64,000 nucleotides of DNA from Amycolatopsis xylanica (GCF_900107045.1 NZ_FNON01000007.1:372001-436000), one strand, 5' to 3'; positions 54,235-63,057 are shown, counted from the stretch's first letter. The notes: a model not told the origin generated them from the sequence alone. Made by a program: numbers and translations.

Positions 54235-54852
54235 CTAGCCCTCCTCTTTGTCGTACCGCCGATATGCCCAGCTCGTGATCCCGCAAGTCCTGACATGCAC
54301 GACGATCGCGGCAACGCCGAGCACACCGGCGGCGATCCACCGGCCATCGGCCTCGCGATATCCGGCGATCGGCAGCCAGATCCCGGGTGTCACATTGTTG
54401 ACCACCCCACACACGAACCACATGACCAGCACGAACACCCCCGCAGCCAGCGGACTCAGCAGCGGTGAGACCAGCTGGACGAGCGCACCCAGCACCAGCG
54501 CGTTCGCCAGCACCCACAGCCACGGCGTGCCGTCCGGAAGCCCCGGCACCACGACCGGCACGCACACCGCGGGCAGCCCGATCCCCGCGGCGGCGACCAC
54601 CCCCGCGACCACCCGCGCCCGCCAAGTCCCCACCCGATCCCACGACCAGAACCGCGGCCGCGTCAGCATCGCCAGCAAGGTCGCGCCGACGATCGCGCAG
54701 AGTTCCGCGGCGGGCATCCGGTTGTCCAAGCCCGTCCTGTTCAGGTCGACGATGATCGTCCACCGGCCGATGGCCGCCGAAAGTCCCCACAACGCGACCA
54801 CGATCACGAGCGCCGCGACCCCGGATCGGCTCCGCAGCAGGATCCGGTTCAC
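54235..54852 (-). CDS. Integral membrane protein of an ABC operon
   Basis: 205 residues with about five or six membrane helices and no recognised family. It overlaps the upstream membrane-protein gene by 4 nt, so it belongs to the same operon as the ATPase at 56108. Probably a second membrane component or an accessory of that transporter. Confidence 0.7.
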   Translation of the reverse strand: MNRILLRSRSGVAALVIVVALWGLSAAIGRWTIIVDLNRTGLDNRMPAAELCAIVGATLLAMLTRPRFWSWDRVGTWRARVVAGVVAAAGIGLPAVCVPVVVPGLPDGTPWLWVLANALVLGALVQLVSPLLSPLAAGVFVLVMWFVCGVVNNVTPGIWLPIAGYREADGRWIAAGVLGVAAIVVHVRTCGITSWAYRRYDKEEG

Positions 54853-56111
54853 CGGCGCGGCAGATCTTCGTCAGTGAGCGCGCACGTGGCCACCTTGCGC
54901 TGGTGGTCACGAATCCACCCCTGCACCTGCTCCACGCTCATCCCGGCGAAGGCTCCGGAATCGGGCGCGCCGGTGCTGGCCAAGAACCGATCGATGTCCT
55001 CTGAGATCGCGGACGCTTGAGGCGGCGGTGGCGCGTCCGGTCCCGCCGCGCAGGCGTAGATCCCGGCGAGATCGGTGTCCACCCCGCCAAGGTCGATGAC
55101 CCCATCCCCGCGAATCCAGACGATCCGAGCCTGCCCGACCTTGTCGGTGGAGATTCCGCCCATCACGAGAGACTGGTCCCAGATCTGGTCGAATTGGACC
55201 GGCTTGCTGCCATAGCGCGCGAGCAACGGCTCAACCCTGTCGATGAGCTGCCGCATCCTCGGCGCATTGTCCGCATGCACGCAAAACGTGAGCTCGAGTG
55301 CCCGTTCGCACCGCGACGACGGATCTTGCTCAACAGCGAACAGCACCGGCGGGTCGGTCAGGGAAACAGCGGCCATTGAGACCGGAAGGACCACGTACGC
55401 CACGACAGCTCCCCAACGCCGCATCGAGGAAACACCCATCGCCATCCCCCGCAGCAAGGTCACCGCCAAGCCGATCGCCGAAAGCGCCACCACGGAGAAC
55501 AGCGCGGTACGAAAGATCACCAGCGCCGTGGATTCGCGTTGGCCGAGTTTCGGCTCGTTGAAGAGCACCGGGGCGACCGTCGACCAGTCACCCTGGTTGG
55601 CGAAGCCGGCGATGAGCAGTGCGTAGAACCCGATGGCGGTGATCGGCACGGCGAGGAGCGCCGGCGCGACCGTGCCGATCGCGTATCCGAGTGCGGTCGC
55701 GGCGGCCATCGCGACGACGCCGGACACCATCACCGGAACATCCGGGCTGCCCACTCCCCGCAACGCCGTGGTGACGACCAGCGGCGCCAGCGCGAGCGAA
55801 TAGGCACCGGCATACCAGCCGATCAGCAGGCTTAGGTGCCGCGAGGCCACCGGCCCGCCCAACCGCGGCGCACGCGGCTGGACGAAAAGCCGATCGCCTT
55901 TGTTCATCCGTACCGCGTAGAAGCACGCCGCGGTCCCCGCGATCATGCCCGCCCACAGGAACTGCTGATGGAACTGCGTCGAGGTCTCCACCCACCGCGG
56001 ATAAGGCCATCCCAGCCTCGGCCACGTCCCCGCGAGCACCACGACGAGAATCGCGGCTGATGGCAGGAGGACACTCGCCGGTCCCAGCGGCCAGAACCAC
56101 GGCCGCTTCAT
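54849..56111 (-). CDS. ABC transporter membrane protein with extracellular domain
   Basis: 420 residues from the ATG at 56111, which overlaps the ATPase stop (ATGA); a longer upstream frame is a shadow of the ATPase gene. About eight membrane helices, then a Cys-containing soluble C-terminal part (about residues 270-420). No close family recognised; the context makes it the permease of an ABC-2-like exporter. Confidence 0.75.
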   Translation of the reverse strand: MKRPWFWPLGPASVLLPSAAILVVVLAGTWPRLGWPYPRWVETSTQFHQQFLWAGMIAGTAACFYAVRMNKGDRLFVQPRAPRLGGPVASRHLSLLIGWYAGAYSLALAPLVVTTALRGVGSPDVPVMVSGVVAMAAATALGYAIGTVAPALLAVPITAIGFYALLIAGFANQGDWSTVAPVLFNEPKLGQRESTALVIFRTALFSVVALSAIGLAVTLLRGMAMGVSSMRRWGAVVAYVVLPVSMAAVSLTDPPVLFAVEQDPSSRCERALELTFCVHADNAPRMRQLIDRVEPLLARYGSKPVQFDQIWDQSLVMGGISTDKVGQARIVWIRGDGVIDLGGVDTDLAGIYACAAGPDAPPPPQASAISEDIDRFLASTGAPDSGAFAGMSVEQVQGWIRDHQRKVATCALTDEDLPRR

Positions 56112-56851
56112 TCGAAGTCCCCCAGTGTGTCGATCAGCGTGTCGTAGCCACGCTCGAAGCGGGAACCGAGTCCGGCGCGCGCCGAACCCTCGTCCATGAC
56201 CGCTGCCAGCTCTTCGACGGTGCCGGTGAAGACGATCCGCCCGTTCACCAGCACACCGACCCGCTGGCAAAGGTGCTCGACGTCCTCGAGCAGGTGCGTG
56301 GACAGCAGCACCGTCCGCGTCCGGCCGATACCATCGATGACCTCACGGACCCGCAGACGCTGGCCCGGATCCAGTCCGGCGGTCGGCTCGTCGAGCACGA
56401 GCACTTCGGGATCATGCGCGATCCCCGCCGCCAGCCCGAGCCGCTGCCGCTGCCCACCGGACAACGACCGCACCCGGACATCTGCTTTGTCGGCCAACGC
56501 GACGGCTCGCAGCGCCTGCTCGGCCGCCGCCGCGCACTCCCGGCGCGGCACGCCGTTGATCCACGCGGTGTAGGAAACGGTATCGGCCACCCGCATCTCG
56601 CCAGCGAGCGAGAATCGCTGGGGCACAAACCCGAAACGCGGCGAGACAACGGCGCCGCCTTCGGCGTCGCGAATGGTGACCGTGCCGGATTTCGGCCTCA
56701 GTAAGCCGATCAGTACCGAAAGCAGCGTCGTCTTTCCGGCCCCGTTCGGCCCCAGCAGACCGGTGACTCCCGCATCAATCACCCACTTGACCTCATGCAG
56801 CGCGGTCTTGCGGCCGTACGCGAAACCAAGGTCGTCCAGGCTTATCTGCAC
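56108..56851 (-). CDS. ABC transporter ATP-binding protein
   Basis: 247 residues: Walker A GPNGAGKTT, signature SLSGGQRQR, Walker B VLVLDEPTAGLD, switch His in STHLLED. It is of the CcmA/ABC-2 exporter type. First gene of a coupled three-gene operon with two membrane proteins; the substrate is unknown. Confidence 0.93.
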   Translation of the reverse strand: MQISLDDLGFAYGRKTALHEVKWVIDAGVTGLLGPNGAGKTTLLSVLIGLLRPKSGTVTIRDAEGGAVVSPRFGFVPQRFSLAGEMRVADTVSYTAWINGVPRRECAAAAEQALRAVALADKADVRVRSLSGGQRQRLGLAAGIAHDPEVLVLDEPTAGLDPGQRLRVREVIDGIGRTRTVLLSTHLLEDVEHLCQRVGVLVNGRIVFTGTVEELAAVMDEGSARAGLGSRFERGYDTLIDTLGDFE

Positions 56852-56884
56852 CGTGTAGCTTCCATCATCGTCGATGCCGAGTGG

Positions 56885-57280
56885 TCAGCAAAATTCGGAA
56901 CGATCCGATTCCACGGCATTACCCCGCGAATCCGAGGTCATCGTGTAGTACAAGCCATGTCCAGCACACTGACCCAAGGCGGCCAAATCGGCGTTGGACA
57001 CGAGCGTGGTATTCGCGACAGCCACCGCGATGTCCGGAAAGAACGCCACATGCTTCATCACCCGCACCCACAGGTAATTGACCTTGTCGTTGTCTCCGCA
57101 GCCGGAACGGTCACCGTAACCTCTCAAGGTCGAACCGAATATCTCGGTCCGTTTAGCATAGAGTCCGCAGCCGAGTGGCGAGGCCGTGTTCGCAGCCCAA
57201 GCCGGTGACGCCATCGCAACGCCGCCAGCGCTCACCGCACCGGCGGTCAGCACACCCATGACCCACTGAGCCTTGCACAT
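56885..57280 (-). CDS. Small secreted Cys-containing protein, unknown
   Basis: 131 residues with a Sec signal (cleavage near SPAWA). The mature part of about 100 residues has four Cys (GCGLY, SGCGDN, GQCAGH and the terminal EFC), consistent with two disulfides. It begins TASPLGCGLYAKRTEIFGS. I do not recognise the family. It is monocistronic, upstream of the ABC operon on the same strand, and the 150 nt upstream (57281-57430) hold no other gene. Confidence 0.65.
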   Translation of the reverse strand: MCKAQWVMGVLTAGAVSAGGVAMASPAWAANTASPLGCGLYAKRTEIFGSTLRGYGDRSGCGDNDKVNYLWVRVMKHVAFFPDIAVAVANTTLVSNADLAALGQCAGHGLYYTMTSDSRGNAVESDRSEFC

Positions 57281-57430
57281 ACCGAAAAGCCCCCTCTTCG
57301 TATGGTCAGCACACGATCAGGGGAGCAAAACCTTCCGACACCCACCCTCTAAGTGCGACCGGCCCTCCCCTGCCGATCATCCCAAGGTACAAGTGGGTCA
57401 AAACCATGGCCACATATCGTACGAGTGATT

Positions 57431-58177
57431 TCAGGTCAGCTGATCGAGCATCTCGTAAGCCTTGGCCACCAACGTATCCGTGCGCCCCTGCGCGACATTG
57501 ACGTACCGCTCATACCCGGGTTCACCGGAAAACGAGAAAACATAACGGCCATACTCGGTGTCATAGAACGTGCAGCAACTATCGCCGGTCCGCCGATACG
57601 CGTGCACCCCGTCGCGGAAACCGGCGTAGATCTGCCCGCCCCCGGTCCGCGGCAACGCGACCAGATCAAGCACCTGCCGCACATCCCGCCGAGGCGGCGC
57701 CCCGTCGATCGCGTCGCGCAGCTCGGACTCCGGCACCGAAATCCCCCACCCGCCGCCGGCGGGCACATCGGGCAGTTCCAGCACCAAGTCCTCGGCCAGC
57801 GCGTCGGCCCTCGCTCGGCGCAGCAACACCTGGCCGCTTTCCGGGACGTAGCAAGCCAAAACCGCGGCCCGGCCGATCGCCGCGACCTGCAGGCGGTACC
57901 GAATGGACGGCGATTCGACCACCGCGGAGAACTCGCGGTTGCCCCGACCGAGCACGACGAGTGTCCCCTCGAAGTCCTCGCTCAGCCGCTCGCCGTCCCA
58001 AAACCCTTCCTCCGCAAGCGTTTGCAGCACACGGTCGCGCCGAATGCGCTCCTCGTCAGGGCTGCGCCACACCGGCTCCGGCTCGATCAGCACCGGCAAC
58101 GGCACCCGCGCGATCGCCGCACCCAGCACCAGACATTCGACCGGGAGGACGACCTCTCTGTGGAGGACCAGCATCAC
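57431..58177 (-). CDS. ESX secretion-associated protein, EspG family
   Basis: 248 residues. The pattern matches EspG chaperones: an N-terminal VECLVLGAAI strand, LAEEGFWDGERL, a central VVLGRGNREF-type strand and a C-terminal CTFYDTEYGRYVF segment. EspG binds PE/PPE-type substrates of type VII secretion in the cytosol. It overlaps the PPE-like gene by 4 nt, which supports a chaperone-substrate pair. Confidence 0.85.
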   Translation of the reverse strand: MMLVLHREVVLPVECLVLGAAIARVPLPVLIEPEPVWRSPDEERIRRDRVLQTLAEEGFWDGERLSEDFEGTLVVLGRGNREFSAVVESPSIRYRLQVAAIGRAAVLACYVPESGQVLLRRARADALAEDLVLELPDVPAGGGWGISVPESELRDAIDGAPPRRDVRQVLDLVALPRTGGGQIYAGFRDGVHAYRRTGDSCCTFYDTEYGRYVFSFSGEPGYERYVNVAQGRTDTLVAKAYEMLDQLT

Positions 58178-59412
58178 GCACCGATGACCGGCGGCGTGGT
58201 CTTGGGCAGCTCACCGACGAACGCGTCGTCCGGGTCTTCCTCGATGAGATAGTCGGGCCGCTCGTGCTCGGAGTCCTCCTCCTTCTGCCCGCGCCCCATC
58301 GGTGCGCCACCCATGCCCGGCGCACCCGGCCTCCCCGCGATCGCCCCAGGCCGCGCGCCGACCGCGGGACCCTGCTGACCGAAAGTGCCCACGCCGGAGC
58401 CTTTCCCGCCGCCAAGGTTCCCGCCGGGACCACCAGCTCCCGGCTTGCCGGTCCCCGCTCCCCCGCGCGCCGAGTCGTACCCACCGCCACCGGTCACCGG
58501 GAACGCCCCGGGCCCGTTGCTGGGGCCGTTCGGGTTCCCATAGCCGGTCGGCGTGTAGGTCGGATCCTTGGGCGGAATCCCGCTCGGCGTGTTCGGCGGC
58601 AGGTATTCCGTCGGCGTCGTCCCCGTGGTCTGCGACGGCTTCGTGTCGGTAGGTGTGTGCGTCTGTCCGTCTCCAGTACTGCCGGACTGCTCGCCCGGCT
58701 TGTGCTCACCGGGCTTGGTGTCGTTACCAGTGGGCCCACCGGTGTCCTGCAGCCCGCTGACGTCGTGGCGGCTGCCGCCTCCGGGAGGCGACACGGTCTC
58801 GCCACCGGGCTCGCCGGTCCTTTTGCGCCCAGGCCCCGGCTGCACTGGCCCAGGCCCCGGCCCGGTGCCATCGTCGGTCTTCGGCTTGATATCGGCCCCG
58901 CTCGGCGGCAACCCGAGTTCCCCGTACTGCTGCGGCCACTGCCCCGAGTTGTCGGTGGACTGGCCGTGATAGGTGCTGTAGCTGTCGACGACCCGCTTGG
59001 CCTTCTCGTCCCACTTCGCGATCTCATCGGACCGATTCGACAGGAACGAAAGCGGCGTATCGCTCACCCAGTCGTCCGAGGGCCGCTCGCCGAGGTCGCC
59101 CACGGAGTCCACGGTGCTCTTCAAAGGCTGGTACGAATTGCCCTGGCCGGTGTAGAGGTTCTGGGCTTTCGCCAGGTGCTCACCACTGACCTGGGAGGCC
59201 TGGACCAGCGGCCCGGCACCGGAATACGCCTTGCCCGCCGCGTCGCCTTCCCAATGCTGCTCCATCGCGCCCTGGAGTTGCTGCATCTCCTGGGCGATCT
59301 CCTGATGCAGCTGCGACATCTTGGCGGCTTGGTCACTACCGGAGAAAAGACCGCTCGGACCTTTGCCCGCTTTGACGAACGCGATGATCTGCGGTGCGTT
59401 GTACTCGGTCAC
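58174..59412 (-). CDS. PPE-like type VII secretion substrate with Pro/Gly-rich tail
   Basis: 412 residues from GTG 59412, which overlaps the DUF3558 stop. Residues about 1-170 are helical with AAGKAYSGAGPL, resembling the PPE-like domain of actinobacterial ESX substrates. Residues about 185-390 are very rich in Gly, Pro and Thr. An acidic C-terminal segment (HERPDYLIEEDPDDAF) closes the protein. It lies between a lipoprotein gene and EspG. Likely exported or cell-surface. Confidence 0.75.
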   Translation of the reverse strand: MTEYNAPQIIAFVKAGKGPSGLFSGSDQAAKMSQLHQEIAQEMQQLQGAMEQHWEGDAAGKAYSGAGPLVQASQVSGEHLAKAQNLYTGQGNSYQPLKSTVDSVGDLGERPSDDWVSDTPLSFLSNRSDEIAKWDEKAKRVVDSYSTYHGQSTDNSGQWPQQYGELGLPPSGADIKPKTDDGTGPGPGPVQPGPGRKRTGEPGGETVSPPGGGSRHDVSGLQDTGGPTGNDTKPGEHKPGEQSGSTGDGQTHTPTDTKPSQTTGTTPTEYLPPNTPSGIPPKDPTYTPTGYGNPNGPSNGPGAFPVTGGGGYDSARGGAGTGKPGAGGPGGNLGGGKGSGVGTFGQQGPAVGARPGAIAGRPGAPGMGGAPMGRGQKEEDSEHERPDYLIEEDPDDAFVGELPKTTPPVIGA

Positions 59413-60002
59413 TTGGCCCCCTTGATGGTGGCGATCGCCGCCTCCGCGGCCCTCTGCACCAGCGGACACGGATCTTTGCGATACGGCGACGAACTGTTCA
59501 TCAGCGACGTCACCGTCATCACCACGTCGTTGCGGACTCCGACGGCCAGCGTGCAGACGCCATCAGGGCGGCCGTCCGATATCGAGGCGAAAACCCCCGG
59601 GTAGCCGGCGACACTGGGCACCGGCACGAAGTAGCCGGGATCATCTGGCTGGTGGTTGCGGTAGGAGTCAGCCAGGCCGTTGGCGTGGACGAAGCCGAAG
59701 GCGATCTCGTTGCGGTCGCCGTCCCGCCAGCCGCAAATCGGTCCCGCCGTACCACTGGTGACGTTGGTGGTCGCCAAGCTCGCCAGTTCCCGGGCCTGGT
59801 CGGCTGTGAGCGCCTTGCAGGGGTCCTGCTCGAACTTGCTCACCTCGAGTGGATCGGACACCTGCGGCACCGCCGGATCGGACGCACTGGTCCCCGGGCT
59901 GGAGGGCGGCACCGTCGCGGCATTCCCCGGAGTCGTTTTCGAGCAGCCGCTCAGGACGAGCCCGACGGCCAGCAGCAAGATCCCAGGTGTCAAAAACCGC
60001 AT
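59409..60002 (-). CDS. DUF3558 family lipoprotein
   Basis: 197 residues. Lipobox VLSGC gives a lipid anchor near residue 20, followed by a Ser/Pro-rich linker and the DUF3558 domain (DPCKALTADQARELASL, ICGWRDGDRN, CTLAVGVRND). These lipoproteins are widespread in Pseudonocardiaceae next to ESX genes; the function is unknown. Its start overlaps the previous stop by one base. Confidence 0.87.
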   Translation of the reverse strand: MRFLTPGILLLAVGLVLSGCSKTTPGNAATVPPSSPGTSASDPAVPQVSDPLEVSKFEQDPCKALTADQARELASLATTNVTSGTAGPICGWRDGDRNEIAFGFVHANGLADSYRNHQPDDPGYFVPVPSVAGYPGVFASISDGRPDGVCTLAVGVRNDVVMTVTSLMNSSSPYRKDPCPLVQRAAEAAIATIKGAK

Positions 60003-60505
60003 CAACGATCCCGTCCATGCTTGTCGAGAGTCCGCGCCGCGGCCTGATTCTGCTGATCGGTCGCTTTGATGGCCTTGTCCAGGGCCGCGGCATAGCCTTC
60101 GGCATAGTCGCGCTGCTCGCGCACGCTCGCCATGTACGCGCTGGCGTGCTTCTTCGCGGCTTTCATCTGGAGGCTGCTGCCGTCGTCTTCGGCGGGCTGA
60201 GGCAGTTGGAGGAACTGCTCGGCGTCCTTGACCAAAGCGCCGAGTTTGTCGGCAATGGACTGCCACTTGGGCAGGAGGGCGCGCATGGCGGCGACGTCCA
60301 TCTTGTAGCCGCCGCCCGAGGCAGCCGCGTTCGCGGCCGCGTCTTCGGCGTCGCGGCGTTTGTACATGGCGACCGTGCCCATGTTCATGCCGCGGTCGGC
60401 CTGCTCGTCCTGGCGCTGGCGCTTGGCCTGCTCCTCCGGGGAGAGATATCCCGCTCGCCCGGAAGCGCCCTGGTCAGGCGCTTGCGATCTGTCCGGCTCC
60501 GCCAT
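60002..60505 (-). CDS. Helical protein of an ESX accessory operon
   Basis: 167 residues: a charged, disordered N-terminus (about 1-45), then helical segments from about 65 (KMDVAAMRALLPKWQSIADK and a C-terminal coiled stretch to DKHGRDR). Size and helix content suit a WXG100/PE-like secretion partner, but no WXG motif is visible. First gene of the accessory operon. Confidence 0.7.
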   Translation of the reverse strand: MAEPDRSQAPDQGASGRAGYLSPEEQAKRQRQDEQADRGMNMGTVAMYKRRDAEDAAANAAASGGGYKMDVAAMRALLPKWQSIADKLGALVKDAEQFLQLPQPAEDDGSSLQMKAAKKHASAYMASVREQRDYAEGYAAALDKAIKATDQQNQAAARTLDKHGRDR

Positions 60506-60598
60506 TCCCGAATTCCCCTCCCACGTCAGAGCGCCTCCACGGTACTACGACGTCGATCACCGCGGGTGCGGTTCCCGTGAAATCACCATCACGGTGCG

Positions 60599-60780
60599 TC
60601 ACCGCTGCTTGACGGTCACGATCGCGGCCTCGGCGGCTTCATGGTCTCGTCGGCACGGACGCCGACGGTCAGCGAACACCTGCCGAAATCCCGCTGGTCG
60701 GCTTGACCGCCGTCACGCAGGCCGTCGCCGCGGGCGAAGGTTATTCGGAGGCCGTTGAAAGTGAAGGGTTGGGCGCGGCG
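60599..60780 (-). pseudogene. Decayed DUF3558 lipoprotein fragment
   Basis: On the minus strand one frame reads CSLTVGVRADETM, like CTLAVGVRNDVVM in the intact gene at 59409. A second frame reads AAEAAIVTVKQR-stop, like AAEAAIATIKGAK-stop at its end. The frames differ and about 20-30 residues between them are missing, so this is a deleted and frameshifted paralog. The rest of 60506-60965 shows no convincing gene. Confidence 0.5.
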
Positions 60781-60965
60781 GAGGCGCCAGGAATGCCAGA
60801 GAAAGAACAGCGAATGTGCGCAGCATGGATCCCCTGGAAATCCTGCTGGGGGAACTTCAATCGCTGGACGTGACCGGAGGGGGACGTCGCCGCCGGAACG
60901 ACGTGGTCACGTCAGGCCCGGGAATCCGCTCGGAACGGGGACTCGACCGGGGCGGCGGGTGGTGG

Positions 60966-61169
60966 TCACCAGTGGGTGTCGTCGGAGCCCCAGTGGGTGT
61001 CGGCGACGCACTCGGTGCCGTTCCAGTGGGTGTCGGCGGCGCAGACCGGGTCGCCGGCGGTGTTCCAGTGGGTGTCGGCCGAGGCGCTGGGGGCGAAGGC
61101 CGAAAGGAAGGCGAGGCCAGCGATGGCGGTGGCGGCTGCGGTGGCGGCGAGCTTGCGGGTGATGGTCAT
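60966..61169 (-). CDS. Small secreted peptide with four DTHW repeats
   Basis: 67 residues from ATG 61169, with AGGAG 8 nt upstream. A clean Sec signal (MTITRKL, hydrophobic core, cleavage after SASA at about residue 31) leaves 36 residues. DTHW occurs at 32-35, 46-49, 57-60 and 64-67; the mature peptide starts and ends with it. Two Cys (43 and 54) could form a disulfide. The intervals between repeats shrink (14, 11, 7 residues). It is divergent from the OCD-like gene at 61353. No family recognised; a metal-binding or signalling peptide is possible. Confidence 0.75.
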   Translation of the reverse strand: MTITRKLAATAAATAIAGLAFLSAFAPSASADTHWNTAGDPVCAADTHWNGTECVADTHWGSDDTHW

Positions 61170-61352
61170 CTTCTTGCTCCTGTCTGGTGGTGTTTGCCCT
61201 GGTGGCGGGCTGAAACCAGTTGACAGGGGCGCGCCATCGATAGGCTTCTGGTGCGCTTTCGGGTCGGCGATAGCGGATCGATAGCGGGTCCAAAGGACGG
61301 CTGAGGAGAGTCATCTCCATCGCAAACACCCACCCGAGGAGAGGCAGTCGAG
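61170..61352. promoter_or_regulatory. Divergent promoter region between the DTHW peptide and the OCD-like gene
   Basis: 183 nt. TTGACA occurs in the + strand (about 61219-61224), and three CGATAG copies follow: one as ATCGATAGG, two as CGATAGCGG. The last two are only 14 nt apart. These could be direct-repeat operator sites. The OCD-like gene has an AGGAGAGG ribosome site 8 nt before its ATG. Confidence 0.4.
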
Positions 61353-62279
61353 ATGACCAGCCCAATCCTTCACCTCAGCACCGAAGAACTGTGGAGCGCG
61401 CTCGATGACATCAATCCGGTCGACGTGCTCGTCGAGCAGCTGATCGGCGGCGCGGGGTGGACGGCACAAGGACAACTTCATCCCTGGCCCGAGCACGGTT
61501 CGATCCCGTCCGCGGAGCTGGCCATGTACGAGGAGTCGTGTACCGGGGCGAAATGTCTTATCCCGGTCTCGAGTCTGCGGCAGGTCCGCGCCGCGGCGCT
61601 GGCGACGCTCGCCGCCCGTGAGCTGCTGGCTCCCGGCGTGGTGACCGCCGCCGTCTTGGGATCGGGTCTCGCGGCTCAGTTGCAGCTCACCGTCCTCGCC
61701 AAGCACGTGTCCGACGTCAGCCACGTCGCGGTGTGCGCGGGCAACGACGGCGGCTGGTCACCGGTCGAGCCGAGGGTGCTCGACCAGCTCGACCTGGCCG
61801 GCATCGGCCTTTCCGTCACGAGCGGGGTGAACGAGGCGGTGCTGGGCGCGAACCTGGTGATCGCCGCGGACGCCGGGCTCGGGCGGCTGGAAATCGGACA
61901 GCTCGCGAAAGGAGCGGTGGTGATCAACGCCGGGGGCGTGGACCTCCCGGACGCCGTCGTCGACGGCGTGGATCAGGTCTATGTCGACGACGCGAGCCTT
62001 CTCGACGAGAACTCGCACCGCTATTTTGTGACGATGCACAGGGCCGCGCAGAGCACCGGCCCCCACCGCCAGAAGCGGTTCAAGGGGTGGCACCGCCGCC
62101 GCCTGATCGAAGCGGACCTCGGCGCGCTGCTGAGCGGTTCGCACACCGGGCGGCAACGCCTGGACGACGTCGTGCTGGTCGAACTGCTCAGCACGAACCT
62201 GCCAGACGCCCACCTCACCGCCAGACTGCACCGCGCCGCGCTCGACCGCGGGCTCGGGATGCGGGTTTCCGGATCATGA
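61353..62279 (+). CDS. Ornithine cyclodeaminase / mu-crystallin family protein
   Basis: 308 residues. It has the family's NAD-binding Rossmann motif VLGSGLAAQ, a preceding Arg helix (VRAAALATLAARELL, equivalent to LTAxRTAA in classical enzymes), VVINAGG and the YVDD catalytic-Asp region. The divergent N-terminal part (HPWPEHGSIPSAELAMYEE) suggests it is not a standard ornithine cyclodeaminase. Homologues supply unusual amino acids or reduce imines in secondary metabolism. Its stop overlaps the first possible start of the next gene. Confidence 0.82.
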   Translation: MTSPILHLSTEELWSALDDINPVDVLVEQLIGGAGWTAQGQLHPWPEHGSIPSAELAMYEESCTGAKCLIPVSSLRQVRAAALATLAARELLAPGVVTAAVLGSGLAAQLQLTVLAKHVSDVSHVAVCAGNDGGWSPVEPRVLDQLDLAGIGLSVTSGVNEAVLGANLVIAADAGLGRLEIGQLAKGAVVINAGGVDLPDAVVDGVDQVYVDDASLLDENSHRYFVTMHRAAQSTGPHRQKRFKGWHRRRLIEADLGALLSGSHTGRQRLDDVVLVELLSTNLPDAHLTARLHRAALDRGLGMRVSGS

Positions 62280-62296
62280 ACCACAGGGAGAAGACC

Positions 62297-62869
62297 ATGT
62301 CTGTTTGCCAAACCCCCGGCTGCGAATCCAACGGCGACGCCGAGACGCCCCGCGAGGCGCTGCCCGGCCTGCAGATCTGCCTGGTCTGCCGCGACCGGCT
62401 CGAAAACGACTTGCTCGGATTGCCGAAACTGTACGACGACTGCGTCGACGTGCTCACTTTCGACCGCACGGTGAAGAAATCCGGCGAGGTGCGCACCGAA
62501 ATGGTTGAGACGCTTTCTTCGTGGGCGAAGATGATCGTCGAAGAACGCGGTGTCCGCAGCCCGAACCTGAGCGGTATCTGGCAGCTCAGCACTTTCCTGC
62601 TCATTCATTTCGACTGGCTCGTCCGGCACCCGGCGGCCGCGGAATTCGCGGGCCAGGTGGCCGGCCTTTCGCGGGCGGCGCACGCGGTCGTGCACCCCGA
62701 CCCGGCGGGCCCCTCCGCCGGTCAGGACGAGGCGGAAATGCCCGCGCCGGAGGATGTTCCGAGACAGCACCGCCCGCACGTCGTCCGTCCTGACCAGTGG
62801 ATGCTGCTGAACCGGAAGATCCAGCGCGCCAAGCGCGTCACCTGGCGAACACCGGGACGGGCAGCATGA
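62297..62869 (+). CDS. Hypothetical protein with N-terminal zinc-ribbon
   Basis: 190 residues from ATG 62297, which has GGGAG 6 nt upstream; an ATG at 62276 overlapping the previous stop is the alternative. Four Cys (4, 9, 28, 31) form a C-x4-C...C-x2-C zinc-ribbon-like head. The remainder is helical with a mid hydrophobic stretch (WQLSTFLLIHFDWLV). It looks coupled to the OCD-like gene. I do not recognise the family. Confidence 0.75.
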   Translation: MSVCQTPGCESNGDAETPREALPGLQICLVCRDRLENDLLGLPKLYDDCVDVLTFDRTVKKSGEVRTEMVETLSSWAKMIVEERGVRSPNLSGIWQLSTFLLIHFDWLVRHPAAAEFAGQVAGLSRAAHAVVHPDPAGPSAGQDEAEMPAPEDVPRQHRPHVVRPDQWMLLNRKIQRAKRVTWRTPGRAA

Positions 62870-62951
62870 AACCAGTGACCAGACAGCTCGAGTAAACACC
62901 GGCCGATCCGCCTTCCGCGCGGCGCCGACGGATCTTTCTTCGCATTTCCCG

Positions 62952-62984
62952 AAAAAGGCATGAGGGCTACCCTCATGCCTTTTT
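62952..62984 (+). terminator. Rho-independent terminator of the OCD-like operon
   Basis: A 15-bp stem with loop CTA: AAAAAGGCATGAGGG pairs with its complement ending in TTTTT. The run of T after a GC stem is the classical form, unlike the T-less hairpins elsewhere in the window. It follows the zinc-ribbon gene by 82 nt. Confidence 0.85.
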
Positions 62985-63027
62985 CGCATGCCCGAAACAA
63001 TCTTGACCGAAAACTTGAAAGAGGTTG

Positions 63028-63057
63028 TTGACACCGGCTCCGGCGAAGTGTCATGCT
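63028..63057 (+). promoter_or_regulatory. Probable promoter of the gene at 63131
   Basis: TTGACA (63028-63033) and CATGCT (63052-63057) spaced 18 bp apart, in A+T-rich sequence between a terminator and the next gene. The leader is about 65 nt long. Confidence 0.45.

Noticed and set aside
60816..61223. Possible plus-strand gene beginning MDPLEILLGELQSLDV
   Set aside because: The rest turns Gly/Arg-rich antisense to the DTHW peptide gene; no ribosome site or domain supports it.
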